In this document: in pieces, positions 42,538 to 49,767 of the stretch | How the letters are laid out: each line of letters starts with the position of its first letter | Numbering within the stretch: the stretch's first letter is position 1 | Assembly (NCBI GenBank): GCA_964564655.1 | Contig: CAZMBO010000006.1 | Coordinates: forward strand, 1 to 49,767 | Source: UBA8687 sp964564655 | GTDB lineage: Bacteria > Nitrospinota > Nitrospinia > Nitrospinales > VA-1 | Direction: 5' to 3' | DNA length: 49,767 nucleotides | Translations under genes and position numbers: made by a program | Notes under the pieces: model-generated | What the model saw: only the letters and a program-made list of their open reading frames with translations | What the model was told of the DNA's origin: nothing | Database searches by the model: none

Positions 42538-44213
42538 CCTTTCACAAATTTCCAAATATCCTCGCCAGGTTTCAAAACTCCGGAATTAATAATTTTTTGG
42601 TCGATCATAACCCCGTGATCCCTTAAAAACCAAAACTTCAAAAGCAATTTCTCTTCAGGAGTGGTGTACGCATCTTCCCATTTGATCGTTGATTTATGCG
42701 CTGCCACCGCCTTATAAAGAGTTGAAGGGATTTGCAACTGCCTTTTCTGAATAAAGGTTTTATATCCTTCCAATAATCTAGATTGAAATTTTTTGCGATT
42801 GATCTTGATCAACTCCGAAACACTAGGCATTTTACTATCGTGATACTCAAAAAACTTTAGTTTGTAATATTGATGAATGGTTTCTAGGCGAAAGTAACAA
42901 CTTAATTCGCAAACCTTGTCTCCGTAAATTTTACTAAGATATCTTCGGATCAAAATCTTGCCAGCCTGTAGCAAAAGCTTATTGAGCCGTCCTCGCTCAA
43001 ATAAATGGATGTGAACCGTGCTCAGGTGTTTCACGCATTGGGCTTCGATTTCAGCTTTTATTCTTTGGCAGTCCGGAGGAATACGATACCAAACGATTTC
43101 ATCACTGATAACCTGCAATGATTGTTGAAAGCTTTCGCTAATTTTATGGTTATTAGAACGTTTTGCCTGCTTGGCAATAGTGTATGCAGCGCCCTTTGAA
43201 AACCCAAAATCCAGCAACTGGTCTTGAAAAACCTTACGGCTTCCCATTAAAAACCCGCCCCTCTCTTTAATATGGGCTTTTGCCTTGTTAACGCCTCTCA
43301 AAGCAAGGCTCACATCTCTTGGTTTTAAGTCCAATCCCAACTCCTGAGAAAACTTAAAAATTTCTTCAAGCGTTTTATAGCTCAACTTATCAATGAATAA
43401 AAATTTTTGAATATTGGCTTCGCTAAACTTGCAAGCCTCGAAAATTTTAATTTTTTTATATTTCGTTTCTTCCCAGTGCTTACGTGTACCTTCTTTCCTC
43501 TTAAACTGCGATTGGATTTCAGATCTTGCTTTAAAAAAATAACTTCGCAATAAATACCATTCACTTTCCAGAGTGGACTCAATGATCCAGATATATTTTG
43601 GGGTTAACACAGAAAGTTTAAGGGAATCTAGAAGTTTAATTTCACCTGTGGCGAGAATATAATCGAGCAACTCCAAATGGCGCTCAAGAAGGATAGGGTT
43701 AATTTGTTCTATAAATTTTCGAAATATCGTTTTCCATCGAAAAGGGTCAAGTTTCTGTTCGGAACCAGTCAACTTCTCTTTCTCTTTTAGTCTTTTCTTA
43801 ACCCGTTGCAGACCGTTTTTTTCTATCTTTTGGAATAGCTTATCGCGCTCCGATATATCACTGATTTTTATTTTTTTCAGCTGACTAATTAAGGAAGGGA
43901 TTTTTGAAGAGAATTGCCGATCTAACTCTTCGTAAGAACTTGCATCTGAAAAATAAACTTCAGAAAGTAGATCATCTATATAATCTAAAGAAACTACAAC
44001 TTTTTTAACTAGCTTTTTATATTCATCAAAATTTAGATTCTTATTACCCGTCTGACAAGACCGTATATCATTTAAATAAACCCTGGCCTTTTTCGTCTCT
44101 TCGAGCTGGGAATGTGGGTCATTGATAACATTCAAAAATAGACTTTCAGCACTTTGCAATTCACGGCGTGCAAGAAGTTCAAGGCCTTGTATCATGGAGT
44201 CATAAATAAACAT
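42513..44213 (-). CDS. Large helical protein of unknown function
   Basis: A 566-residue, highly basic and helical product with no signal peptide, membrane segment or recognised domain. The N-terminal part (MIQGLELLARRELQSAESLFLNV) looks TPR-like. The middle is a long Lys/Glu-rich helical region, and the C terminus ends GVMIDQKIINSGVLKPGEDI. The stop lies 25 bases inside the convergent ygfZ-TPR gene, so their 3' ends overlap. Codon usage looks like the neighbours. It may be lineage-specific. Confidence 0.75.
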   Translation of the reverse strand: MFIYDSMIQGLELLARRELQSAESLFLNVINDPHSQLEETKKARVYLNDIRSCQTGNKNLNFDEYKKLVKKVVVSLDYIDDLLSEVYFSDASSYEELDRQFSSKIPSLISQLKKIKISDISERDKLFQKIEKNGLQRVKKRLKEKEKLTGSEQKLDPFRWKTIFRKFIEQINPILLERHLELLDYILATGEIKLLDSLKLSVLTPKYIWIIESTLESEWYLLRSYFFKARSEIQSQFKRKEGTRKHWEETKYKKIKIFEACKFSEANIQKFLFIDKLSYKTLEEIFKFSQELGLDLKPRDVSLALRGVNKAKAHIKERGGFLMGSRKVFQDQLLDFGFSKGAAYTIAKQAKRSNNHKISESFQQSLQVISDEIVWYRIPPDCQRIKAEIEAQCVKHLSTVHIHLFERGRLNKLLLQAGKILIRRYLSKIYGDKVCELSCYFRLETIHQYYKLKFFEYHDSKMPSVSELIKINRKKFQSRLLEGYKTFIQKRQLQIPSTLYKAVAAHKSTIKWEDAYTTPEEKLLLKFWFLRDHGVMIDQKIINSGVLKPGEDIWKFVKGQGEECNS

Positions 44214-44514
44214 AGCAAACCTGTATTTTCCTATTCGGAAACTTTTTATTCTTCCTCAGCCTTCGTGTCATCAGGGAATATTCTTGGGCCTAAGCCCCCT
44301 ATACTTCTGAGAAAAGTTGAGGAAATAAAGGAAACTTACTTATTTACTTAGAACCCAGGCTCTACCTTTCTTTTGTAGTTTTCAAACCTACTAGTAGTTT
44401 CTCCTGGGTTTATTCTTAGCGCTTGCTACTTAGATGCTTTAGAAAAGTTGAAGGATTTTAAATTAACCTTTATTTTTGCGTACTGAGGAAGGGGAGATGA
44501 TCTGAGTATTTGGC
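44214..44514. other. Intergenic stretch with a structured inverted repeat
   Basis: About 300 bases without a gene. The one clear structure is AACCCAGG (44352-44359) pairing with CCTGGGTT (44403-44410), enclosing a loop that holds the palindrome CTACTAGTAG. I see no promoter match I trust, though the start of the minus-strand large-protein gene must be served from here. Confidence 0.45.
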
Positions 44515-44558
44515 AAAAAAAAACCCAGAAAGTAAGCCAATTAATGCTCACTTCTGGG
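44515..44558 (-). terminator. Strong intrinsic terminator of the TorD-chaperone operon
   Basis: On the minus strand CCCAGAAGTGAGC pairs with GCTTACTTTCTGGG (44558-44524; 13 pairs, one bulged base, eight-base loop) and is followed by nine Ts (44523-44515). A second GC-rich hairpin GGGCG-CTCG-CGCCC (44563-44576) stands just upstream. Both lie after the chaperone stop codon. Confidence 0.92.
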
Positions 44559-44622
44559 CCAAGGGCGCTCGCGCCCCAAAATCTGGGCAACTTACTTAAC
44601 AGTTAACCTCAAAGAACCTTTA

Positions 44623-45447
44623 TTACCTCGGTTCACACTCTGCTGGCGCATTTGCAATCAGGTCGTTTTCCATACTATAAGACAATGAACGATATTCTGG
44701 CTCTTCTACTTTAACTGGCTTAATATCCAACAATAAGTTTTCATTTCGCAGAAAAATTGCCAGGATATCAACAATATCTTTATAGAGTCCCCTCTCCGCC
44801 TTTCGCGAAGTGAAAATACAAAACAAAGGGCCCCAGCGACCAATATGGTTACGCATAAACTTCTTCATGCTACTGGTTAAAACATTAATGTTTCGTTCTT
44901 CATGACCGTTTTGAACTCCAAATGCAGTTCTAAAGCACATGAAAAACATGAAAGCTAATTCGATAGAGAGATGATCGACCCTCTCCTTGGTTCTGTTCCG
45001 TGGTTGCTCAAAGCCAAAGGTTTCATAAAATCCACCCAATTGAATCAAAACATCCGTTTGCGACTGAATCCCACCTTCAGTACCGTATTGCATTTCATAA
45101 GGAGGGCACTCCATGGATACGGCATGTCCAAATACCCGCACATATTCCTGCTGCACCTGCTTTACCGTCATTTTGGGCAGATATTTGTCAAAACCTTCTA
45201 TAATAGACTTAACGTGATTCCAGTCTTCTTCATCAACGAGTGCGATATCCATTGGTTCCAGTAATGATTTGGGCCGAAAAAATTTTCGGTTCCAAGGATA
45301 ACTGAATGCACTAGAAAGGATATCGTAACAACGGCCTCTTGCCAGTTGCAAAGATATTCGCTCTTCTTTCAACTCCTCCAGAGAGCCGGTCTGACCAAGA
45401 ACCGCCAGCATTGGGTCACTTACTTTATCTTGAGTACCATCTCCCAT
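44623..45447 (-). CDS. TorD/DmsD/NarJ-family molybdoenzyme chaperone
   Basis: A 274-residue cytoplasmic chaperone that holds a molybdenum oxidoreductase during cofactor insertion and Tat export. Family signature: EYVRVFGHAVSMECPPYEMQYG near residue 108 as EYVRVF then ECPPYE, and RVDHLSIELAFMFFM, in the order EYxRxF, CPPYE, DHL.xELxFM. It resembles the chaperones of type II DMSO-reductase family enzymes such as nitrite oxidoreductase, but no nxr gene is in the window. A GGAG lies 10 bases before the ATG. It is read with the Cys-rich gene and ended by a strong terminator. Confidence 0.88.
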   Translation of the reverse strand: MGDGTQDKVSDPMLAVLGQTGSLEELKEERISLQLARGRCYDILSSAFSYPWNRKFFRPKSLLEPMDIALVDEEDWNHVKSIIEGFDKYLPKMTVKQVQQEYVRVFGHAVSMECPPYEMQYGTEGGIQSQTDVLIQLGGFYETFGFEQPRNRTKERVDHLSIELAFMFFMCFRTAFGVQNGHEERNINVLTSSMKKFMRNHIGRWGPLFCIFTSRKAERGLYKDIVDILAIFLRNENLLLDIKPVKVEEPEYRSLSYSMENDLIANAPAECEPR

Positions 45448-45529
45448 TTTTCTTAATCTCCATGTTTTCTCAGAAATCTTAAAGCATTAAAAAAACGCCC
45501 AAGATCTAAATTGATTCACGCCGCACAGG

Positions 45530-46684
45530 TTAACCAACACCGGCCCGTAATTCATAAACTTCAATGCATCGATCGCAACCACCATCTTTGCTTTCCCAAT
45601 CTGGGAAATCAATCTGAATTGCTTCAATTACCATTTCATCACAAATACTCTCAGGGTCATCCACCCAATTATATGTCGGGAACTTGCATAATGGGCAAGG
45701 CGATCCTTGAAGGTGAATGAAATCCCGTTCATCTTCCGAAATTTCCCCAGGGTCAACATATTTACTCATCAAGGTATCCAGGTCAGTAGCCATGGAGAGA
45801 AGTTCTTCGTGCGTGAACTTATCTGTTACCCAAATCCCTTCGAATATACCCCGTCTTTGCTTATCCGGAATTTTACGGTAAAAATTGTCAAACTCGCGAA
45901 AGCGAGCCTCCTTGGGTAGAACAGATACCACACCCATTCGAGCCAACCGGGAGTCAACATACATATTCCATAGGAGTCGAAAACGCGATGTAATAAGATT
46001 CTTCACCGAAGGATTGCCAGGGATAAATGCGTCTTCATAGTCAAATTCGGGATCAACCATATCCTTCGCATGCATAAACTCCTGGATTAAAAAAGCATCC
46101 AGATCCAAAGCTTCTTCGGGATTACTAAATCGACTCGCGAGAACTCTCATTTCTATAATCGGGTTTCCTGAAACACGGTTAAGAACGTTTGAGCCCTCAT
46201 CAACTTTGTTAATCGCCCTTTTAACAATAACTTCTTTAATACGCTCTTCAAATTCACGCGCTAGGTCATAAGCGATTTCAGAATTTTCTTCGCCAGCGGA
46301 CTCAAGAGCTTCTTCCTCTACTTCTTCCTCCGCCAGTTCTAATTCAGCCGTTTCTACTGGAATTTCCTCCAATCCTTCAGCAGGTTCTGCCTCCTGATTT
46401 ACATTCAATAGAGCAGATTTTCTTGACGTCCGTTTTCTTTTTGGAATAAGGCCTACTGCTTCCAAAGCCCGTAACACATGGTCACCAAGCTTCAATTTTT
46501 CCAGAAAAAATAAACGATTTACTTTTTCGAAAGCAATCTCTCTATCATCTTCGGGGAGTTCATAAATGGGATCGGCAAGAGAGTGGAATTCGTCATAATC
46601 AGAACGGTAACCTGATCTTTCCAAATGGTTTAGATGCCGGAATACCGATTCTTCCATTAGCTGAGCACTATAACTAACTTTCAT
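45530..46684 (-). CDS. Acidic protein with C-terminal Cys-rich putative metal site
   Basis: A 384-residue soluble protein. An acidic linker (Glu-rich, about 98-140) separates a helical N-terminal third from the rest. The C-terminal end holds C330-X2-C333, C348 and C370-X2-C373, which could form a zinc or iron-sulfur site. No enzyme motif is recognised. It lies 82 bases upstream of the TorD-like chaperone in the same direction, so it may be its partner. The start at 46684 has only a weak Shine-Dalgarno sequence. Confidence 0.78.
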   Translation of the reverse strand: MKVSYSAQLMEESVFRHLNHLERSGYRSDYDEFHSLADPIYELPEDDREIAFEKVNRLFFLEKLKLGDHVLRALEAVGLIPKRKRTSRKSALLNVNQEAEPAEGLEEIPVETAELELAEEEVEEEALESAGEENSEIAYDLAREFEERIKEVIVKRAINKVDEGSNVLNRVSGNPIIEMRVLASRFSNPEEALDLDAFLIQEFMHAKDMVDPEFDYEDAFIPGNPSVKNLITSRFRLLWNMYVDSRLARMGVVSVLPKEARFREFDNFYRKIPDKQRRGIFEGIWVTDKFTHEELLSMATDLDTLMSKYVDPGEISEDERDFIHLQGSPCPLCKFPTYNWVDDPESICDEMVIEAIQIDFPDWESKDGGCDRCIEVYELRAGVG

Positions 46685-47012
46685 AAATCCAGACCAAGTG
46701 TTAAAGTCAAAAAATAGAAACGTTTATCCCTAAAAAAGCACATAACCTACCCGCTTTTTATTTCTTTTGAATAAGATAATTTAGCCCCTTTTAAAGGCCT
46801 ATGTCAAGATAAAAGGCCTTTATTGTTTAGGGGTTACGCACAGGAAAACTCTCGGTAGCATTTTTTTGAAAAACTAAAAGATTTCCAATTACTTTAACTT
46901 ATTAACCCCTATTTTACCAGATTACGCCTAAACTCTAAAGTCAATAAATACAATATTTTCAAATATTATGGCATCTTTCCAGATTAAATTATTTCTTGAA
47001 ATTTAGTGTAAA
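46685..47012. other. Intergenic stretch with inverted repeat and candidate promoter
   Basis: About 330 AT-rich bases. The one strong feature is an inverted repeat, CCCC...AAAGGCC (46785-46799) with GGCCTTT...GGGG (46815-46833). A minus-strand TTGACA lies in its loop. I see no gene or RNA. Confidence 0.5.
46778..46807 (-). promoter_or_regulatory. Candidate promoter of the Cys-rich protein/chaperone operon
   Basis: On the minus strand a consensus -35 TTGACA (46807-46802) is followed after 18 bases by TAAATT (46783-46778), about 94 bases before the start at 46684. The -35 box sits in the loop of an inverted repeat, so a repressor or RNA structure could act there. Confidence 0.5.
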
Positions 47013-49622
47013 TTACTTCTTATCGATCTCATCTTTCAGTTTTTCCATGGCCTTAATGGCTTCCATGATAGGTTCCGGATCCCCGAGATCACGTGCGATT
47101 TCTCGCGCATCCTTCAAATATTTATCAAACTCATCAAACCGACCAACGAGTATCTGCATTCTCGCCACCGTCATATTGAATTGGATTAAATTCGACCAGT
47201 TCTTTGTTTCGCGAAAACATTCAGCGGCTTGTCCAAAGTATTCTTCCGCGTCATCGTATTTCATATCTTTAAACTTCAAGTTGCCTAAATATGTGAAATC
47301 CTGTCCAGCTCCTCGCTGATCCCCCACTTCTTGAGTAAGTTTCAATGCTTTTAAATATAGTTCTTCTGCTTCTTTTCTTTTACCATTACTGAATGCCAGG
47401 TTACCAAGATTGCGATAGTCTTCAGCAATTTCAATTTTATCATTCAACTTACTCGAAATTTCAAATGCCCTTTGAAAACCCTCGTTAGCTTTTTCGCGGT
47501 ATCCCCTCTCCATATTAAACTTTCCAAGATTCCTAAGGTCAGCGCAAATCTCTTTTGGGTCATTGATTTTTTCTGATGTTTCAAGAGCTTTAATATAAAA
47601 TTTCTCCTGATTGGCTCGTTCTTTTTTCTCAACATAAATCTTCGCTAATACACGACTGTCTGCCAAGACATTGAGGACATCATTGATTTGCTCGGCAATT
47701 TCAAAAGATTTCAATGCATATTTCTCCGCACTCCCCCAATCTTCCTTTTGCAAATAGAGATTGTACTGGTTTCGATTGTCTTCGGCCATCTCCCGTTTAT
47801 TATCCGCACTGGTATTTAATGCCAATGCTTCTAGATAATTTTTTTCGGCACCAGACCAGTCTTTTTTCTGCAAACAGATATTTCCTAAATTTCGATAATC
47901 CGCAACAAGACCATTTGCATTGCTTGCAGCCTTATTTACCTTCAATGATTTGTTAACCAGTTTTTCAGCCTTTTCCATCTTTCCCGCAAGAATCAGAACA
48001 TTCAGATAGTTGGCATATAATTCTTTGAGATCCCCCTGTTCCTTTGATTCTTCTTTGATTTTAATGGCATTACTATAATTCTCTTCAGCTCCCTTAAAAT
48101 CTTCCTGCTGCAACAAGATACTTCCCAAGTTTCCATAGGCTCCACCAAGCGCTTGCTTGTCACCAGATTGTTCGTGTAAAGCAATCGTTTCCCGCGCCAC
48201 TTCCGCAGCTTCATCCCAGTTATTGGACATAAACAGCACGTTGCCCAAATCATTCAATAACATCAACTTGAGTTTCAAATCTTTTTCAGATTCAGGTTTT
48301 TTCAATTCCTCTCGAATGGCTTGTTTGCGATTCTCAAGGTATTTCGGCTGCGAAAAAATAAACATCAATTTGTCTTGCACTTCCTGAACACTTTTTTGCT
48401 CTTTCATTTCTTCATAAAGGTCACTGGCACGCATAAAATTATCTTCAGCCTTATCAAACTCTTCTTTTTTAAGATAAATGTCACCCAACGATTCACATTG
48501 CTGTGCAATTCCAGGTCGATTTTCATTTTTCTCCATCAACCCCAAAGAACTAAGATACTGTTCTTCAGCTGCATCCCAGTTTTTCTGCAGACCACGAACA
48601 TTACCCAGGTTGGCATAACCACGCGCCTCGCCCAGTTCGTCGCCCAATTCCTGCATGGTTTTGAGAGATTTTTCAAAATTTTCCCATGCCAATTCGAGTT
48701 TATTTTGATTGAGGTAAATGTTTCCTAGGCTTCCTAGAAGATAAGAGTTTCTGCGTTTGTCAGAATCACCAATTACTTTTAGCGCTTTTTTGAAATACGT
48801 TTCCGCCTCATTCACTTTTTCAGGTTGCCCCTCGGCCGACATTTGCAGGTATATACCGGCTAAATTCGCATAACAAACACCAGCAGAGGCCTTATCATCA
48901 ATTTCCTCTAAAAGAGTCATGGTTTTCTTGATGGTTTCAACCACCTTATCCATGCGCTTCCACTGGAAATATATTTCTTCCAGCTCCTGCAGCTTGGCAA
49001 TGGCTTTAGTTTTTTGTCCAGTGGAGACAAGCGACTCAAAATTAGCTACAAGGGCTTCCTCGTTTTTCTTTAAAAATAGTGGAGATTTTTTAATCGACTC
49101 AATGCGGTCGTCTAGTTGTTTTATTTTTCTTTCATCCTGCTTGGCAGCAGACATGAATTCTTTGGCATTTTCGTAATGCTCAATAGCTTTTTCAGCTTCT
49201 TCTTTTTTTAGAAAGATGTTTCCCAGATACTCACTATAAATACCCTGCCCCAGAGGGTCGTTGGCCTCCAGCACAATTTTCATGGCTTTTTGGTAGTTCT
49301 CTTCCGCCTTGTCAAAATTGCCCTGATAAAAGTAGACGTTCCCAAGGTTGCCCAGAGAACTTTCAATCCCCTTAACATCCTTCAACTTTTCCATAAAGGT
49401 GAGTGAACGAGTATAAAACTCTTCGGCCTTGTCAAATTGTTTGCTCTGAAAACTAATATTGCCGAGATTTCCGAGCACATAGGCCTGACCCGTCTCATCT
49501 CCCTCTTTTTCCATTTCCTTTAAAGCTGCCAGAAAACTGGACTCTGCTTCCCTAATATTGTTCTTTTGCAAACTCTCATAACCGAGATTCTCAAGCTTTC
49601 TTCCTTCACTCACTTCACTCAT
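47013..49622 (-). CDS. Large TPR-repeat protein
   Basis: An 869-residue soluble protein made almost entirely of about 20 tetratricopeptide repeats of the kinesin-light-chain-like kind, each near 40 residues with G-NLGNI-Y-Q---W--AE--Y--AL spacing. No signal peptide, membrane helix or enzyme domain is seen. Such solenoids present a long binding groove. The start MSEVSEGRK has AGGTGG about 11 bases upstream. It reads toward the Cys-rich protein gene, which has its own candidate promoter. No terminator is seen between them, so partial read-through is possible. Confidence 0.88.
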   Translation of the reverse strand: MSEVSEGRKLENLGYESLQKNNIREAESSFLAALKEMEKEGDETGQAYVLGNLGNISFQSKQFDKAEEFYTRSLTFMEKLKDVKGIESSLGNLGNVYFYQGNFDKAEENYQKAMKIVLEANDPLGQGIYSEYLGNIFLKKEEAEKAIEHYENAKEFMSAAKQDERKIKQLDDRIESIKKSPLFLKKNEEALVANFESLVSTGQKTKAIAKLQELEEIYFQWKRMDKVVETIKKTMTLLEEIDDKASAGVCYANLAGIYLQMSAEGQPEKVNEAETYFKKALKVIGDSDKRRNSYLLGSLGNIYLNQNKLELAWENFEKSLKTMQELGDELGEARGYANLGNVRGLQKNWDAAEEQYLSSLGLMEKNENRPGIAQQCESLGDIYLKKEEFDKAEDNFMRASDLYEEMKEQKSVQEVQDKLMFIFSQPKYLENRKQAIREELKKPESEKDLKLKLMLLNDLGNVLFMSNNWDEAAEVARETIALHEQSGDKQALGGAYGNLGSILLQQEDFKGAEENYSNAIKIKEESKEQGDLKELYANYLNVLILAGKMEKAEKLVNKSLKVNKAASNANGLVADYRNLGNICLQKKDWSGAEKNYLEALALNTSADNKREMAEDNRNQYNLYLQKEDWGSAEKYALKSFEIAEQINDVLNVLADSRVLAKIYVEKKERANQEKFYIKALETSEKINDPKEICADLRNLGKFNMERGYREKANEGFQRAFEISSKLNDKIEIAEDYRNLGNLAFSNGKRKEAEELYLKALKLTQEVGDQRGAGQDFTYLGNLKFKDMKYDDAEEYFGQAAECFRETKNWSNLIQFNMTVARMQILVGRFDEFDKYLKDAREIARDLGDPEPIMEAIKAMEKLKDEIDKK

Positions 49623-49767
49623 AACCGGGCACCACCTTTTAAAATTTTAACGGACTTTTAAATTATTTATCTTTTGCTACGAAATATAAGAATAGCTTTG
49701 GCAATAAAATAGCCTTACCATCAACTTAAATATTTCTAACTAAATGAGTTATTGACACTAATTGTAT

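Noticed and set aside
44154..44351. Plus-strand 65-codon frame across the start of the large unknown gene
   Set aside because: It overlaps the coding strand of that gene, has no ribosome site and no recognisable protein.
44623..46684. Claim that nxr genes are encoded here
   Set aside because: Only a chaperone-like gene is present, with no molybdopterin or Fe-S subunit.
1..49767. CRISPR arrays, insertion sequences, prophage, tRNA or rRNA genes
   Set aside because: No repeat-spacer pattern, transposase, integrase, tRNA T-loop consensus or rRNA was found by reading.

Overview
This is a roughly 40% G+C (by eye) bacterial chromosome segment with a Gram-negative gene set: lpxD for lipid A, a LolCD lipoprotein exporter, a Blc lipocalin and secreted proteins with Sec signals. 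The whole is dense and mostly housekeeping. A TorD-type molybdoenzyme chaperone of the kind found with nitrite oxidoreductase, a periplasmic heme-motif protein with a formylglycine-generating-enzyme fold, and the rny/fthC/6S/zapA/zapB-like/pheT order fit a marine Nitrospinota (Nitrospina-like) genome. No 16S rRNA or nxr structural gene is present, so that assignment is an inference. No phage, transposon, CRISPR array, rRNA or tRNA was found. The sequence is a scaffold: two runs of exactly 100 N (7916-8015 and 28806-28905) are each flanked by the same 55 bases on both sides. These are unmerged contig overlaps rather than missing DNA.

Layout. 1-4.2 kb: partial lipoate/octanoyl ligase, heme-motif FGE-like protein, recA-recX, prepilin peptidase. 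4.2-8.1 kb: aldo/keto reductase, MsbA-type ABC exporter, accA (split by the first gap but intact once the overlap is merged). 8.2-19.5 kb, all on the minus strand: leucine-rich-repeat secreted protein, lpxD, lysS-lolC-lolD operon, rny, fthC, 6S RNA, zapA, a ZapB-like coiled coil, and a short pheT that lacks the usual N-terminal OB-fold insert. 19.7-24.7 kb: rnr, a small Lys-rich protein, gatC-gatA, surE. 24.8-34.3 kb: 2-Cys peroxiredoxin, PhnP-like hydrolase, TudS-like desulfurase, small membrane and lipoprotein genes, bioD, a two-component system facing a fatty-acid desaturase, a DUF2797 protein and two small proteins. 34.4-38.8 kb: Pit phosphate permease with its PhoU-like partner, a metallo-beta-lactamase hydrolase, a secreted S1/P1 nuclease and plsC.

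38.9-49.6 kb is the most distinctive part. bolA-grxD and erpA-ygfZ diverge from one intergenic region, which brings together four partners of late [4Fe-4S] cluster maturation, and YgfZ carries an added TPR tail. Next come a large unrecognised protein, then an operon of a Cys-rich acidic protein and a TorD/DmsD-like chaperone ended by a strong terminator, and an 869-residue TPR protein. Together this looks like a neighbourhood for making and inserting Fe-S and molybdenum cofactors. That functional link is inference from gene order and family knowledge.
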